Shown in pieces: positions 46,346 to 58,900 of a stretch of 64,000 bases of DNA. The position numbers and the translations under genes were made by a program. Source of the stretch: Brachycybe producta (lineage: Eukaryota; Arthropoda; Diplopoda; Playtdesmida; Andrognathidae). The number at the start of each line of letters is the position of its first letter. The stretch's first letter is position 1. The notes under the pieces were generated by a model that saw nothing but the letters and a program-made list of their open reading frames with translations, did not search any database and had not been told where the DNA came from. The stretch lies in NCBI GenBank assembly GCA_036925085.1, contig JAUPFP010000198.1, positions 20,122 through 84,121 on the forward strand, in the 5' to 3' direction.

Positions 46346-49300
46346 GAAATTGAAGTTAAAATTGAAGTTTAAGTTTAATTGAAGTTAAAGTTGAAGATGA
46401 ATTTGAAGTTGAATTTGAAAGTGAAGTTGAAGTTGAAGTTGAAATTAAGTTGAAGTTGAAGTTAAGTTTGAAATTGAAGTTTAAGTTGAATTTGAAATTA
46501 AAATTGAAGTTGAAATTGAAGTTGAAATTGAAGTTGAAATTGAAGTTGAAATTGAAGTTAAAATTGAAGTTGCATTTGAAGTTGAAGTTGAAGTTGAATT
46601 TGAAGTTGAACTTGAAAGTGAAGTTGAAGTTGAAGTTGAAGTTAAGTTGAAGTTCAAGTTAAGTTTGAATATTGAAGTTGAAGTTGTAATTGAAGTTGAA
46701 ATTGAAGTTAAAATTGAAGTTGAAATTGAAGTTGAAATTGAAGTTGAAATTGAAGTTGAAGTTGAAGTTGAAAATGAAGTTGAAATTGAAGTTGAAATTG
46801 AAGTTGAAATTGAAGATGAAATTGGAGTTGAAATTGAAGTTGAAATTGAAGTTGAAATTGAAGTTGAAATTGAAGTTGAAAGTGAAGTTGAAATTGAAGT
46901 TGAAATTGAAGTTAAAATTGAAGTTTAAGTTTAATTGAAGTTTAAGTTTAATTGAAGTTAAAGTTGAAGATGAATTTGAAGTTGAACTTGAAAGTGAAGT
47001 TGAAGTTGAAGTTGAAGTTAAGTTGAAGATGAATTTAAAGTTGAACTTGAAAGTGAAGTTGAAGTTAAAGTTGAAGTTAAGTTGAAGTTGAAGTTAAGTT
47101 TGGAATTGAAGTTTAAGTTGAATTTGAAATTAAAATTGAAGTTGAAATTGAAGTTGAAATTGAAGTTGAAATTGAAGTTGAAATTGAAGTTGAAAGTGAA
47201 GTTGAAGTTGAAGTTGAAGTTAAGTTGAAGTTGAAGTTAAGTTTGGAATTGAAGTTTAAGTTGAATTTGAAATTAAAATTGAAGTTGAAATTGAAGTTGA
47301 AATTGAAGTTAAAATTGAAGTTGAAATTGAAGTTGAAGTTGAAGTTAAAGTTTCAGTTGAAATTGAAGATGACATTGAAGTTGAAGTTGAAATTGAAGTT
47401 GATCTTGAAGTTGAAGATGATGTTGAGGTTAAAGTTATTGTAGAAGTTGAAGTTGAATATGAAGTTAAAATTGAAGTTTATGTTTAAGTTGCAGTTGAAT
47501 TAAATATAAAATTGAAGTTAAATTTGAAGTTAAGGTTGAAGTTGCAGTTGAAGTAAAAATTGAAGTTGAAGTTAAGTTGAAGATGACATTGAAGTTGGGG
47601 TTGATGTAGGAGTTGAAGTTGGAGATGAAATTGAAGTTGAATTTGAAGTTGAGGTTGGAGTTGAAATAGAAGTTGAAGTTGAAGTTAAAGTAGAAGTTGA
47701 TGTTGAAGTTGTAGTTAAAGTTGAAGTTGAAGTTGAAGTTATAGTTGAAGTTGAGGTTGAAGTTGTTGTTGAAGTTGTAGTTGAAGATAAAGTTGAAGTT
47801 GAAGTTGAAGTTGAAAATTAATTTGAAGTTGAATTTGAAGTTGAAGTTAAAGTTAAAGTTGAATTTGAAGATACATTTGAAGTTGAGGTTGAAGTTGTTG
47901 TTGAAGTTGTAGTTGAAGATGAAGTTGAAATTGAAGTTAAAATTGAAAATCAAATTGAAGTTGAGTTTGAAGTTGAGGTTGAAGTTGAAATTGAAGTTGA
48001 AGTTAAAATTGAAATTGAAGTTAAAGTTGAAGTCGAAGTTATAGTTGATGTTGATGTTGAAGTTGAAGTTGAAGTTGAAGTTGAAGTTGCAATTGAAGTT
48101 GAAGTTGAAGTTGAAGTTGAAGTTGAAGTTGAATTCGAAGTCGAAGTCGAAGTCAAAATTGCAGTTGAAGTTAAAGTTGAAATTGAATATGATATTTTAG
48201 TTGAAGGTAAAGTTGAAGTTGAAGTTGAAGTTGAAAATGAAGTTGAAGTTGAAGTTAAAGTTTCAGTTGAAATTGAAGATGACATTGAAGTTGAAGTTGA
48301 AATTGAAGTTGATCTTGAAGTTGAAGTTGATGTTGAGTTTGAAGTTGTTGTTGAAGTTGAAATTGAAGATGAAGTTGAAGTTGAAGTTGAAGTTGAAGCT
48401 GAAATTGAAGATGAAATTGAAGTTGAATTTGAAGTTGAGGTTGAAGTTGTACTTGAAGTTGAAGATGATGTTGAGGTTAAAGTTATTGTAGAAGTTGAAG
48501 TTGAATATGAAGTTAAAATTGAAGTTTATGTTTAAGTTGCAGTTGAATTAAATATAAAATTGAAGTTGAATTTGAAGTTGAGGTTGAAGTTGAATTTAAA
48601 ATTGAAGTTTAAGTTTAAGTTGCAGTTGAAGTTGAATATGAAATTAAAGTTGAATTTGAAGTTTAGGTTGACATTGAAATTGAAGTTAAAATTGAAGTTG
48701 AAGTTAAGTTGAAGATGACATTGAAGTTGGGGTTGATGTAGGAGTTGAAGTTGAAGTTGAAGTTGGAGATCAAATTGAAGTGGAATTTGAAGTTGAGGTT
48801 GAAGTTGAATTTGAAGCTGAAGTTGAAGTTAAAGTAGAAGTCGATGTTGACATTGAAGTTAAAGTTGAAATTGAAGTTGAAGTTATAGTTGAAGTTGAGG
48901 TTGAAGTTTTTGTTGAAGTTGTAGTTGAAAATGAAGTTGAAGTGGAAGTTGAAGTTGTAGTTGAAGATGAAGTTGAAATTGAAGTTAAAATTGAAAATCA
49001 AATTGAAGTTGAATTTGAAGTTGAGGTTGAAGTTGAAATTGAAGTTGAAGTTAAAATTGAAATTGAAGTTAAAGTTGAAGTCGAAGTTATAGTTGATGTT
49101 GAAGTTGAAGTTGAAGTTGAAGATGAAGTTGAAATTGAAGTTGAAGTTGAAGTTGAAGTTGAATTCGAAGTCAAAGTCAAAGTCAAAATTGCAGTTGAAG
49201 TTAAAGTTGAAATTAAATATGATATTTTAGTTGAAGGTAAAGTTGAAGTTGAAGTCGAAATTGAAATTGAAGTTGAAGTTGAAGTTAAAGTTTCAGTTGA

Positions 49301-49390
49301 AATTGAAGATGACATTGAAGTTGAAGTTGAAATTGAAATTGATCTTGAAGTTGATGTTGAGGTTGAAGTTGTTGTTGAAGTTGAAATTGA
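46180..49390. repeat. Single copy of the 3,222-bp segment in period 2
   Basis: Matches unit 1 of period 1 at offset 39,879 and unit 2 at offset 36,657. The difference between those offsets is exactly 3,222. One unit was therefore gained in period 1 or lost in period 2 after the large duplication. Confidence 0.8.
46346..47335. repeat. Type 2 satellite block (period 2)
   Basis: Counterpart of 6466-7465 and 9691-10685, present once in this period. Confidence 0.65.
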
Positions 49391-49545
49391 AGATGAAGTT
49401 GAAGTTGAAGTTGAAGTTGAAGCTGAAATTGAAGATGAAATTGAAGTTAAGTTGAAGATGACAGTGACGTTGGGGTTGATGTAGGAGTTGAAGTTGAAGT
49501 TGGAGATGAATATGATATTTTAGTTGAAGGTAAAGTTGAAGTTGA
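47336..49545. repeat. Type 1 satellite block (period 2)
   Basis: Counterpart of 7466-9690 and 10686-12900, present once. CpG/EcoRI modules at 48131 and 49161. Followed by about 139 bp of type 2 array up to the second retrotransposon at 49685. Confidence 0.65.
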
Positions 49546-49680
49546 AGTTGAAGTTGAAATTGAAGTTAAAATTGAAGTTTAAGTTTAATTGAAGTTAAAG
49601 TTGAAGATGAATTTGAAGTTGAACTTGAAAGTGAAGTTGAAGTTGAAGTTGAAATTAAGTTGAAGTTGAAGTTAAGTTTG

Positions 49681-49684
49681 AAAT
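49681..49684. repeat. Target site duplication AAAT, left side of copy 2
   Basis: Same AAAT pair as copy 1; the right partner is 60934-60937. Identical flanks support a single ancestral insertion. Confidence 0.85.
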
Positions 49685-49757
49685 TGTGGCAACCTGGTCT
49701 GCTCAATAAAAAAATTTGATTGAGCAGACCAACTCCCTATGGTGATCTGCCTGGCAG

Positions 49758-49764
49758 TATATAG
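49758..49764 (+). promoter_or_regulatory. TATA-like box in the 5' LTR of copy 2
   Basis: Identical TATATAG at the homologous LTR position. Confidence 0.5.
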
Positions 49765-50114
49765 TAGGCTGTTGGGTCGGACGCCATTTTGGTGCCAGCA
49801 GACCTCTCACCATTGAAGTCAATGGGTGAGAGGTCAGAAGTGACCACTGTCCCCTCCAGGTGGAGTTGCCTGGAGGTTTCTTTGGCTTGGTCAGCCATTG
49901 AATCTGGGCAGTGTGTTGTAGGCAATTGACTGGAGAGGATCATCTTTGCTGGAGGCCAGGGTGGCCTCCATTCTCCATTGTTTGGATCTTCTTTGGTTCT
50001 TCTTGGTTTGCCTCTTGTTTGCTTCCATGGGGGCTTGGCTGGTGGATAGCACCAGCCAAGTTGTGTGGAATATTATTATAACCACTGCTCTTTTAATCTC
50101 ACTAAGTAAGTGTT

Positions 50115-50120
50115 AATAAA
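50115..50120 (+). terminator. Polyadenylation signal in the LTR of copy 2
   Basis: Same AATAAA with GT-rich downstream sequence as in copy 1. Confidence 0.55.
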
Positions 50121-50483
50121 AACACCTTTTTATTTTACTTACATCTGTGTCGTGTTTTATTGGGGAGTACCGCGGGGAGGGTGGGGATTCAACGGGATTC
50201 CACCATCTCTTTCCGGCCTATTGTCGGCCGGTACTTACGTCGGCTCGCGGTGGAAAGGATTCCACCGCGATATTCTCGTTGTGGCGGCGGACCGACCATC
50301 GTGTCCGACGAGGGAGACTCCGGTGGAGCCGACGTTTCCCAACGTCACTGTGCAGAGGCGGCTACGGGTGCGATCCCGTCCCCGTTGGAGTCTGGTGCCG
50401 GGTAAGTTTTGGATTAAGTTCTTTTGGACCGTACTAAATCTGCCCGAGGTATTGTGACGGACCAGTCGGGTCGTTACAATTGA

Positions 50484-50501
50484 TGGAGGCGCCGGGTACT
50501 C
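50484..50501 (+). promoter_or_regulatory. Primer binding site of copy 2, tRNA-Ala-like
   Basis: Identical to the copy 1 site, 5 nt after the LTR. Confidence 0.55.
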
Positions 50502-50586
50502 GTACCCAGCCTCTTGCACGGTTTTGAACCGTGGATTTGACCGTTTCGACGGTCAAATCACTTGGCGACGGTAGTACGCTGCTGGG

Positions 50587-51107
50587 CACGGACTTTGGTC
50601 CGTGGGACGGCGGCAGAAACCGTTGGTTAGCCTCGCAAACCTTGCTAACCGTAATTTCACCGTGGGTTTCGGACTTTTGTCCGTTGTACCGTGGTGGAAC
50701 GCGGTTACGAAGGTTTGTAACCGTAATTATCCGTAATTACACCGTGGGTTTCGGACTTTGGTCCGTTGTACCGTGGTGGAACGCGGTTATACTGTTTTTG
50801 ACCGCGATTACACCGTGGGTTTCGGACGTTGGTCCGTTGTACCGTGGTGGAAAGTGGTTAGAGAGGTTTTTACCGCAATTACACCGTGGGGTCCGGACTT
50901 TGGTCCGTGGAACCACGGTAGAAAGTGGTAAAAGTCGTTGTACCGTGAAGTACACTGTGGGGCACGGACATTTGTCCGTGGGACCGCGGTAGAAACCGGT
51001 AGGTGAGAACTCTGACCGTTCTTTACAGTGGGACACGGACTTTTGTCCGTGATACCGCGGTTTCGCACGGTTCCATCCGTTCGTTACGGTATTTTACGGA
51101 CTTTTGT
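50587..51107 (+). repeat. Leader tandem repeat of copy 2, ~71-bp unit
   Basis: Same array as in copy 1, with two base differences by eye. Confidence 0.85.
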
Positions 51108-51188
51108 CCGTGAATTTACCGTTTTCGACGGTGGTAATCCGCTATCTGGTGGCTTTGTCCAGATTTTACCGTTCATTTACGGTGAAAA

Positions 51189-52970
51189 ATGGAGCCAGCC
51201 CCAAAAGTACCGACGGGAGGTCGGGAACTTGGTGCAGATGCGGGTTTGGAGTTACGCGGCCACGTAGTTGACCGTCCCCTTGGGGGGGCGGAAGGCGGAG
51301 TCCCCCTGGTGACAGGCGGACAAGGCGGTAGCGTTGACAGGGATTTCCCGGAGGACTGGGTCACGGTGCGGAAACGCCGCCGTGACGTCCGTCCGGGAGA
51401 ATACCTGGTAGAAGACAGTGGGTCCGACGGTGATCTCACCGGGGAGGACGAGCAGCCACGGCCGCTTGTCCAAGTTTCCACCGTCGCCCGTCCGGTTGGA
51501 CGTGGCGATCAGCCCCGTAGGGACATGGTGGAAATCCCGGACGAGACTGCACGTGAGGGCCGGGCCTTTTTGGCCGGGCTATCCGAGCAGCAACTCGTTG
51601 AGATTGCTTACGGGATAGATGTCCTTCGGTTGGAAGGACGACTGTCCCGGTCATCGGTTGAGCCGAGGGTAGCACCTCGGTTTTCACTGTCGCCCGTGCG
51701 TGAGGGCGCACGGGGAGAGGAACCACCGGTACTTCCCCGGTTGGTACCTCCGTGGGTAGCACCCAGGCCAACTCCTCGGGGACTTGGCCGGGGAGCTCCC
51801 GCTGTACCCGGACAGCAGCCGAGGGTTCAGATGATGATTCCCTCGGAAGCTGAGTCGGTGTCTGACGTTTCGGGGAACCGGAGCAGGCAACCTCACAGGG
51901 TTAGCGCCGCTGCTTGGACGCCCGCTCCAGCGGTTCCAGCGGAGGTTCAGGCGTTCGGGTTCTTTAACCCGGTCCACTCTTTTGCTCGTTACGACGGCAG
52001 AGAGGACTTGACGCCTTTTCTCCGCAAGTTCGAAGCGAAAGCCCGAGCTCAGCGCTGGACGGACGAGTCCCGATGCAGTTTCTTCACGTTTCTGCTGGAC
52101 GGTCCGGCGGAAGAATATTACGCCACTTTGGTGGAAACTCTTCCTGACCTGACCTGGACTGAGCTGAAGGATGCTATGCGTAGCCGCTTCAGCACCAGTA
52201 ACCAGGCTCGCCTCTGTTTCGGCGAATTCGAGTCAATGAAACAGGGGGCTATCGAGTCTGTGCAGGCATTCTACTGGCGGTTCTTGGAACTGTCCGACCG
52301 AGTGTCTCCGGGCGAAGCCGAGAGCTGTCGGCTCATTCGTTTCAAACGGAAACTCCTGACGGCCATCACTGATCAGTTGATCGGTTGTAAGGCCGGTACG
52401 GTGGAAGCATATGCCAGAAAGGCACGGCTGGTGGAAGCCGATTTGCTTCTCACAGGTAAATTACCTAACCGTACCAGAGGGGCTCCTCAGGACAGGGCTA
52501 GCGCTCCGTCCTCTGGAACCACGGCTAGCTCTGAGAGCTCTGCCAAGTCTTCCTATTCGAGCCAAACGGGTGTGAAGGCTGCTGCACCGTCCAAGTCGGA
52601 CAAAGCAGGGGCCAAGACCGGAGGCAAGAAGAAGAAAACGGCAGGCTCTGGTGGAGGTCAGCCGGCGGCCACGCCTCGTGGTACGGACCGTGGATCAGGA
52701 GGTTCACTCCGGCGAGTTGGCCCATGTTTTGGGTGCAACCAAATGGGGCACCTGAGACGGGACTGTCCTGATGCTGCGGCAAAGGGACATGTCGCCATAG
52801 TGAAGCCTGGCGCAAGCCAGAAGCCCCAGTCAATGCCAGGCTTAGTGCCGGTGTGGCTGGAGGGTCAAAAGTACCTGGCCACCGTAATTGATGGCCAGTT
52901 CTACTATAGACTCGTGGAGGATAACGAAGAGACATCTTCGTTAAACCGCCGCCGGTCGCCACCGTACTGA
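51189..52970 (+). CDS. gag: Gag polyprotein of retrotransposon copy 2
   Basis: 593 codons, near-identical to the gag of copy 1 with three amino-acid differences by eye. The same capsid-like core and single CCHC knuckle are present, and the frame is open end to end. Confidence 0.93.
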   Translation: MEPAPKVPTGGRELGADAGLELRGHVVDRPLGGAEGGVPLVTGGQGGSVDRDFPEDWVTVRKRRRDVRPGEYLVEDSGSDGDLTGEDEQPRPLVQVSTVARPVGRGDQPRRDMVEIPDETAREGRAFLAGLSEQQLVEIAYGIDVLRLEGRLSRSSVEPRVAPRFSLSPVREGARGEEPPVLPRLVPPWVAPRPTPRGLGRGAPAVPGQQPRVQMMIPSEAESVSDVSGNRSRQPHRVSAAAWTPAPAVPAEVQAFGFFNPVHSFARYDGREDLTPFLRKFEAKARAQRWTDESRCSFFTFLLDGPAEEYYATLVETLPDLTWTELKDAMRSRFSTSNQARLCFGEFESMKQGAIESVQAFYWRFLELSDRVSPGEAESCRLIRFKRKLLTAITDQLIGCKAGTVEAYARKARLVEADLLLTGKLPNRTRGAPQDRASAPSSGTTASSESSAKSSYSSQTGVKAAAPSKSDKAGAKTGGKKKKTAGSGGGQPAATPRGTDRGSGGSLRRVGPCFGCNQMGHLRRDCPDAAAKGHVAIVKPGASQKPQSMPGLVPVWLEGQKYLATVIDGQFYYRLVEDNEETSSLNRRRSPPY

Positions 52971-52984
52971 GTGGTGAGCGACCG
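52940..52984 (+). promoter_or_regulatory. Candidate -1 programmed frameshift signal, copy 2
   Basis: Base-for-base the same slippery heptamer, spacer and stem-loop as in copy 1. Confidence 0.8.
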
Positions 52985-52987
52985 AAA

Positions 52988-55900
52988 ATGCTTAAAAACT
53001 CAGGTGTCCGACCTCGTCGGCACTGTGATGAAGGGACGTACCTTCGGGCGGTCTCCAGATATGTGGATGTCCTGCGAGGAGCAGGTGTGCCTCTGGCTAG
53101 GTCTGCGGACCCGGAAGTAACCAAGTGGGTTTTTCCGACGCCATGCTCCACATTGGAGGCCGTGGTATCCCAGTTGGATAGCTGGTTTGCCCCCTCACCC
53201 TACATGCCTAGTGGTGAGGTGCTGGATCGTGTGCTCATCGAGCAGGCGAGAGGTGTTGGTGTGCCCATACCTACCGCCGGGCCGGGAGAGTCTCTAGTTA
53301 GTGAGACTGGACCCCCGACTTCTGCTCGTCTGGTGTTACCGTCCCGTGTGGATGGTGATGTGGACGGGAGGCAGAAGTTCGATGGTGGGAACCCACGGGT
53401 TCCCATTCCTGAATTGCAGAGCCGGGCATATTCTCGGGTTGCACCAAGGGTGTACGTGTCCATTGGGAATCACCTCCTGGTGGAGATGATTGTGGACACG
53501 GGAGCCGAAGTCTCGGTTCTGAGCATGAAGGCGGCACGAGCGATGAGGCTACCCATTGAGGTACTGGAGGTACCGTCATGCCTTTTCGGCATGGGTGGGC
53601 ACACCATCGTAGTAGAAGGTGTTGCACTGGTAGACTTGACCATCTACCATAAGACCGTCAAGGCATCTCTTCTCCTTGTGAAGGGGAGGAGCGAAGCGAT
53701 TTTGGGCGTTAATATCGCCGCACGCTTCGGCCTGATGGTAGATATCGTGCACCAGAAAGTGTATTTCCCGGAGGATATCTGGACTGCACATCCAGATGCC
53801 CTTCAAGCCGCTTACACTGATCGAGCGCTTGGAAAACCTGTGGAGGTGGAAGTTGCTCCACCGCCGATACCAGAGGCTCGGCCTCAGGGACGGCAACTCC
53901 CAGACATCCCACGGGCGCTTGAGAAGGTTGACGGGTGGGTGAACCTTGTTTCACCGGAGCTGTGCGAGACCAGTGTTCCTATCGGGAGCGGGGAAGTGTG
54001 TTCCCTGCGACTGAGGGAAAATGTCTGGCTACCACCCCACGTACGACGTGTCGTATCGGTGAGATTGGTAGAGCATGCCGGCCCTGGCCAGCTGCTTCTC
54101 GTGGAGCCCCACCGTAAAGCCTTGGGTGGACGTGGTGTGTTGGCTGTGGCAGGTATTGCCGAGGCCAACAGGTTGGGCGAGTACGATATCTGGCTCGAGA
54201 ACGTGGGAGAGGCACCCATAGCCCTGGAGACAGGGGAGGGTGTGGCCACGGCTCAAGCTGTGGAGGCTGCTCTAGTGGTAGGGTTGGAAGAGCCGTCTGA
54301 GTTGAGAGGGGGAGGCCCCACTCATGCGATGGTTCGACCAGGGGAGTCAAAGTCAAAGTTGAGAGGGGCGTTCGGATGCGGACGCCAGGTCCTCAACGTG
54401 ACGACGGCTCCTACCCTTGAAGACTGTCTTAAGATTGGTCCCAATCTGAAGCCTGAGGAGGCGAGGCAACTTCGAGAGTTCCTACTGGAGCGCCGGGATC
54501 ATTTTGCGTTTGATTACACCGAGTTGGGTGAAACCTCCTTGGTGGAACATACGATTGATACCGGTGGGCAACCTCCAGTGCGAGAGGGATTGCGTCGAAC
54601 CGCTCCAGCGGCCCGTGCGATAGAGAAAGAAGAGGTGGCGAAGATGTTGGATGCAGGTGTCATCCAACCTTCGCGTAGTCCTTACGCGAGCCCTATCTTG
54701 CTTGTTCGCAAGAAGAATGGTGGCTTTCGTTTTTGCGTGGACTACCGGAGACTGAATGCCCAGACTAAGCTGGATCAGTATCCGTTGCCTCGCATCGATG
54801 ATGCGCTCGATTCGTTGGCCGGTGCGAAGTTCTTCGCAACCTTGGACCTGGCTAGTGGTTACTGGCAGGTTCGGATGGCTGAGCCAGACGTTGAGAAGAC
54901 AGCATTTATTTGCTCTCAAGGTCTGTTTGAGTTCCGAAAAATGCCTTTCGGACTCTGTAATGCTCCAGCCACGATGCAGAGAGCACTAGATCTCTTGCTG
55001 GCAGGACATAAGTGGGAGACTTGTCTGGTGTACCTGGACGATATTATCGTCTTCGGGAACACATTCGAGCAGTTTCTTGGGAGACTGGCCACTGTCCTGG
55101 GACTGTTGCGAGGGGCGGAGCTGAAACTCCAGCCAAAGAAATGTTTCTTTGGCTTTAACAAAGTGCGTTATCTCGGTCACATAGTGAGTGCCGAGGGAGT
55201 TGCTCCGGACCCCGATCTCGTAAGAGCAGTCCAGGAGTTCGATGTTCCGACGACGGCGACAGGCGTCCGTAGTTTTCTCGGACTGGCCGGTTACTATCGG
55301 CGGTTCATCAAGGACTTCGCCAAAGTGGCAAGACCGTTGCATGAACTGACCAAGAAGGATGCGTCCTTCGAGTGGTCAGAACAGTGCAAACTAGCGTTTG
55401 CTCGGTTAAAGGCATTTTTAACCGAAGCGCCGGTACTCACCATGTATGATCCACGTGGTGAGGTAATGATCCATACTGACGCTAGTGGGTACGGCTTGGG
55501 TGTCGTAGTCTACCAGAAGTTGCCGGAGGACAAGTTTCCCCGTGTTCTGGCCTACGCAAGCCGGCTCATGAAAGGAGCGGAAACACGGTATTCTGTCACC
55601 GAGCAGGAGTGCTTGGCGATTGTGTTTGCCGTGGGTAAATTCCGTCCTTACCTCTTCAACCGGGAGTTTGTGATCGTAACAGATCACCATGCTCTTTGTG
55701 CTCTGCTGACTGCCAAGAACTTGCAAGGCAGGTTGGGGCGTTGGCAGATGCAATTGCAAGAGTACCGGTTCAAGGTTCAGTTTAAGAAGGGAACACTCCA
55801 CGTGGATGCTGACTGTCTGAGTCGGTATCCGGTGCGTGATGTTGAGGACCTTTCTTTACCTGAATACGTCGAGTCGGACGTAGGTGAGGTGATTTACCGA

Positions 55901-58900
55901 GTCCGCTCGGAGGTGGATTGGGTCGAGGAGCAGGCAGCCGATGGCTGGTGCTCCAAGGTGGTGAAGGAAATCACCACTGCTCCCAACTCGGCCCTCCGGG
56001 CCAAGTTCGTGATGGCAGACGACATGTTGTATGCCATCAGATCCATCCAGGATCGGTTGCGAACCGTACTGGTAGTGCCTGCGTCATGCCGGGCTTTCTG
56101 TCTGAGGAAGCTGCATGACACTCCCGAAGCTGGTCACTTCGGGATGTTTAAGACCTACCAGCGACTGCGCTCACGCTTCTACTGGATCGGTATGAAGCGT
56201 GACACTGCCGAATACATTAAGTCGTGTTTGGTGTGTCAACGAGCGCGACAGTTCGCAAGAAGTCAGAGATTTCTGCAACCGATTGTGCCGAAGTACCCAG
56301 TTCACACCTGGGGAATGGACTTCGTTGGGCCGTTTCCTGCCTCCGTGGGTGGAGTCACCTATGTATTAATCATGGTTGACTATTTCACCCGGTACGGTGT
56401 GGCGAGAGCGGTGTGAAGGGCCACGGCCGCTTGTGTTGTGAAGTTCTTGAAGGACGAGATCCTTTTGGTGTATGGTACACCGAAAGCTCTTGTTTCGGAT
56501 CGTGGGTCCCAGTTCTCCAGCAAAGTCCTGCTGAAGTTCCGGGAGCGCTATAACATAGCGCATCACTTCACGACGGCGTACCATCCGCAAGCTAATGGGC
56601 TTACGGAGCGTACGAATAAGACCGTAATGGAAGCCATCAAGCGGTACCTTGATCCGCTCAAGGAACAGCGTGATTGGTGGGATAAATTACGGCCCGCCGT
56701 GTGGGCTTATAACACAGCTGTGCAGGAGAGTACGCAGGTCTCTCCGTATCAGTTGCTGTTTGGCCGTGAGCCTCGGATGGGTGTTGATAACCTCATTCCG
56801 GATGGTCCGATCCGCGACTTGCCTGACCAGCAAGCCGTGGAGGAGCAGGCGCGTCAGAGATTGACCGCTGCTCAAAGGAGGCAAAAGGAGCAATATGACT
56901 CCGGCCGAGTGCAGCCGCCCCTATACCCGCCTGGAGCGCAGGTGTGGATTAGGGACCAAGCTGGGAAGCTCGGCCAGGCGAAGAAATGGAGTTTAGCATA
57001 CAAGGCTGAACGTGGTACGGTCGTTTCGCAATACTCCGACCTAGTCTACGAGGTAGAATTCGTAGATGGGTATGGTCGGAAGGTGCGAGACCGGTTTCAT
57101 GTGGACAACTTGAAACCGTACGTACCCACCTGCACCGTGAGGGAGGAAGATGGACTTGGAGTCTCTGAAACCTCCTCCGATGCAGGCAGCGATGATACGG
57201 ATGCTAACCCGGAGGTTTCGGCGGGGAGCAATGGTACTCCAACGCCAAAACCACCGTCCGTTTCTTCAGAGTCTACTGACTCGGAGGCGGAGGACCCCCC
57301 TCAACCTCGGTATAATCTCCGTCCGCGGAGACCGAGGGTGTTTGAGGTGAGTGGGTTTTCTGCCAGAATTGGGCATGAAACAGTCCAGGGTACGCTCAAT
57401 GAGCCCCTGCCCTGGTGGGAGAGAGCCGGTCGTCCGCTAGTTTGGGCGGATGGCTGGGAGAGGAGGCAGCCAGACTTGCCTGTGTGTTGGGACCGCCGGG
57501 TTTCCAAGGAGGAAACCCATGGGCGACCCACCGTAGGTTGTCTAACTGAGGGCCCGAAGAAGTCGGTCCCTAACCGGACGGAAACGCCCAGGAAGACCTC
57601 CGTCTCTGTTCACGTTAGTATTAACGTGAAGGCTCCTCCAGGCCAGTCAATTCTTTCGGCGACTCACAGTGTGTCTACCCCTAAAAAGGCGGACAATGGT
57701 GAGACGTCGGAGGTGACCGGGGTGGTGGCGGCTGAAGAAGATTCAGCCACCCAACCACGGTCGGAAACCGCTCCTACAGTGGAGAAGAATCGACCGGCTA
57801 CCGTAGATGCCTGTGCCGCTATGTGCCAGTCTGTCTTGGACCGTATGGACACATGGTGGGAGTGGTGGAACCGTCATGGATGTTGCCATGGGGGTTCTGC
57901 TGGATCGGAAGGCGCTCTTCCGACGGGTTCGAACCGTCCGAGTACCGTGGCGCTTGGGGATGCCCAAGGTCAGCGGAATTTGGACGGCAGGAACCCGAAA
58001 AAGAGCGGTTGCTTCCGTTTGAAAGCCGTGAATCATGGTGATGACCATGATTGTCCGATTTTCAACGGTCGTAGTGGAAAAAGGCAGCAGTGGTGGAGTC
58101 GTCACCATGCTACAGAGGATTCTTTGGAGTCTGACGGGCATGGTGCGACCGCCGTGAGTAGACCGTCAGTGGCGGGAACCCACGGTGTTCTCCTGCAGGA
58201 GATTCCGGCCGTGCGAGCGAGGAAGGACTGTGCCATGAAGCGCAAGAGAAAGTCCGGAGCTGCACGGATGGCTGCCAAATTGAAGGCTCTTGTAGAGAGG
58301 GAGGCCCAGCTGAAAGCCCGTATGACTGCTATGAGTATACTTACTCCGGCGGTGGGTCTTCCAGCTGTAGCTCTCGCCCACCCTGATGGAAGAGACCGGC
58401 GAGTGGAGAAGAAGGCGAAGCAGCCTCCAGTATCCGCTCCCGGTAAAATGGGTAAATCTACAAGTGGTGGTGGTGGTAAGGGACAGAAGTTGTCCCGCCC
58501 TCACACCCCACCAGTGGCCGAGCACTTAAGAGGGAAGAAGGCCCGGCTCTACGAGCAGGGACAGGCCTTCCCACCTTGCAAAACGAAAAACCAGGAGGAT
58601 CGAGTTCGAATCCTCCAGGCAGGCCAGCAGCAAATTGCCAGGAGGGTGGCAATGCAGTCCGCCAAGGCACCAGCCCGTGGTGCGGTGGACAAAACTGCTG
58701 GTGGTAAGAGTCTGCCGACTCTTACACCGAAGGGAACTGTTCTCCTTCGGGACGGGCGGGAATGGTTTGTCTGTGGACTGCCTTTCTCGGCCGCCAAGTC
58801 AGCTAAGGGTGTTTCACCGAAGCGAAGTACGGCTCCGGCCGGAAAACCTTCGGAGAAGAAGTCCGAGAAGGCGAAGGGGGCTAACCACCCGCCTAAACCT

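Larger units (their letters stand above)
24277..49684. repeat. Hexamer satellite array, middle segment
   Basis: A 25.4-kb continuation of the same satellite between the two retrotransposon copies. It starts with about 7.5 kb of type 2 (GAAATTGAAGTT-rich) array. About 9.3 kb of type 1 follows, and from about 40.6 kb the array repeats the pattern seen at about 950-13027, with indels. No gene, RNA gene or other mobile element is visible. Confidence 0.97.
49685..50478 (+). repeat. 5' LTR of copy 2 (794 bp)
   Basis: Same length and content as the 5' LTR of copy 1 at offset 36,657, including the short hairpin form (50245-50270). Confidence 0.96.

Noticed and set aside
24277-49684. Centromere assignment for the satellite
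   Set aside because: A higher-order satellite with an embedded Gypsy element would fit a centromere or pericentromere, but nothing in the sequence (for example a CENP-B-like box) demonstrates it.
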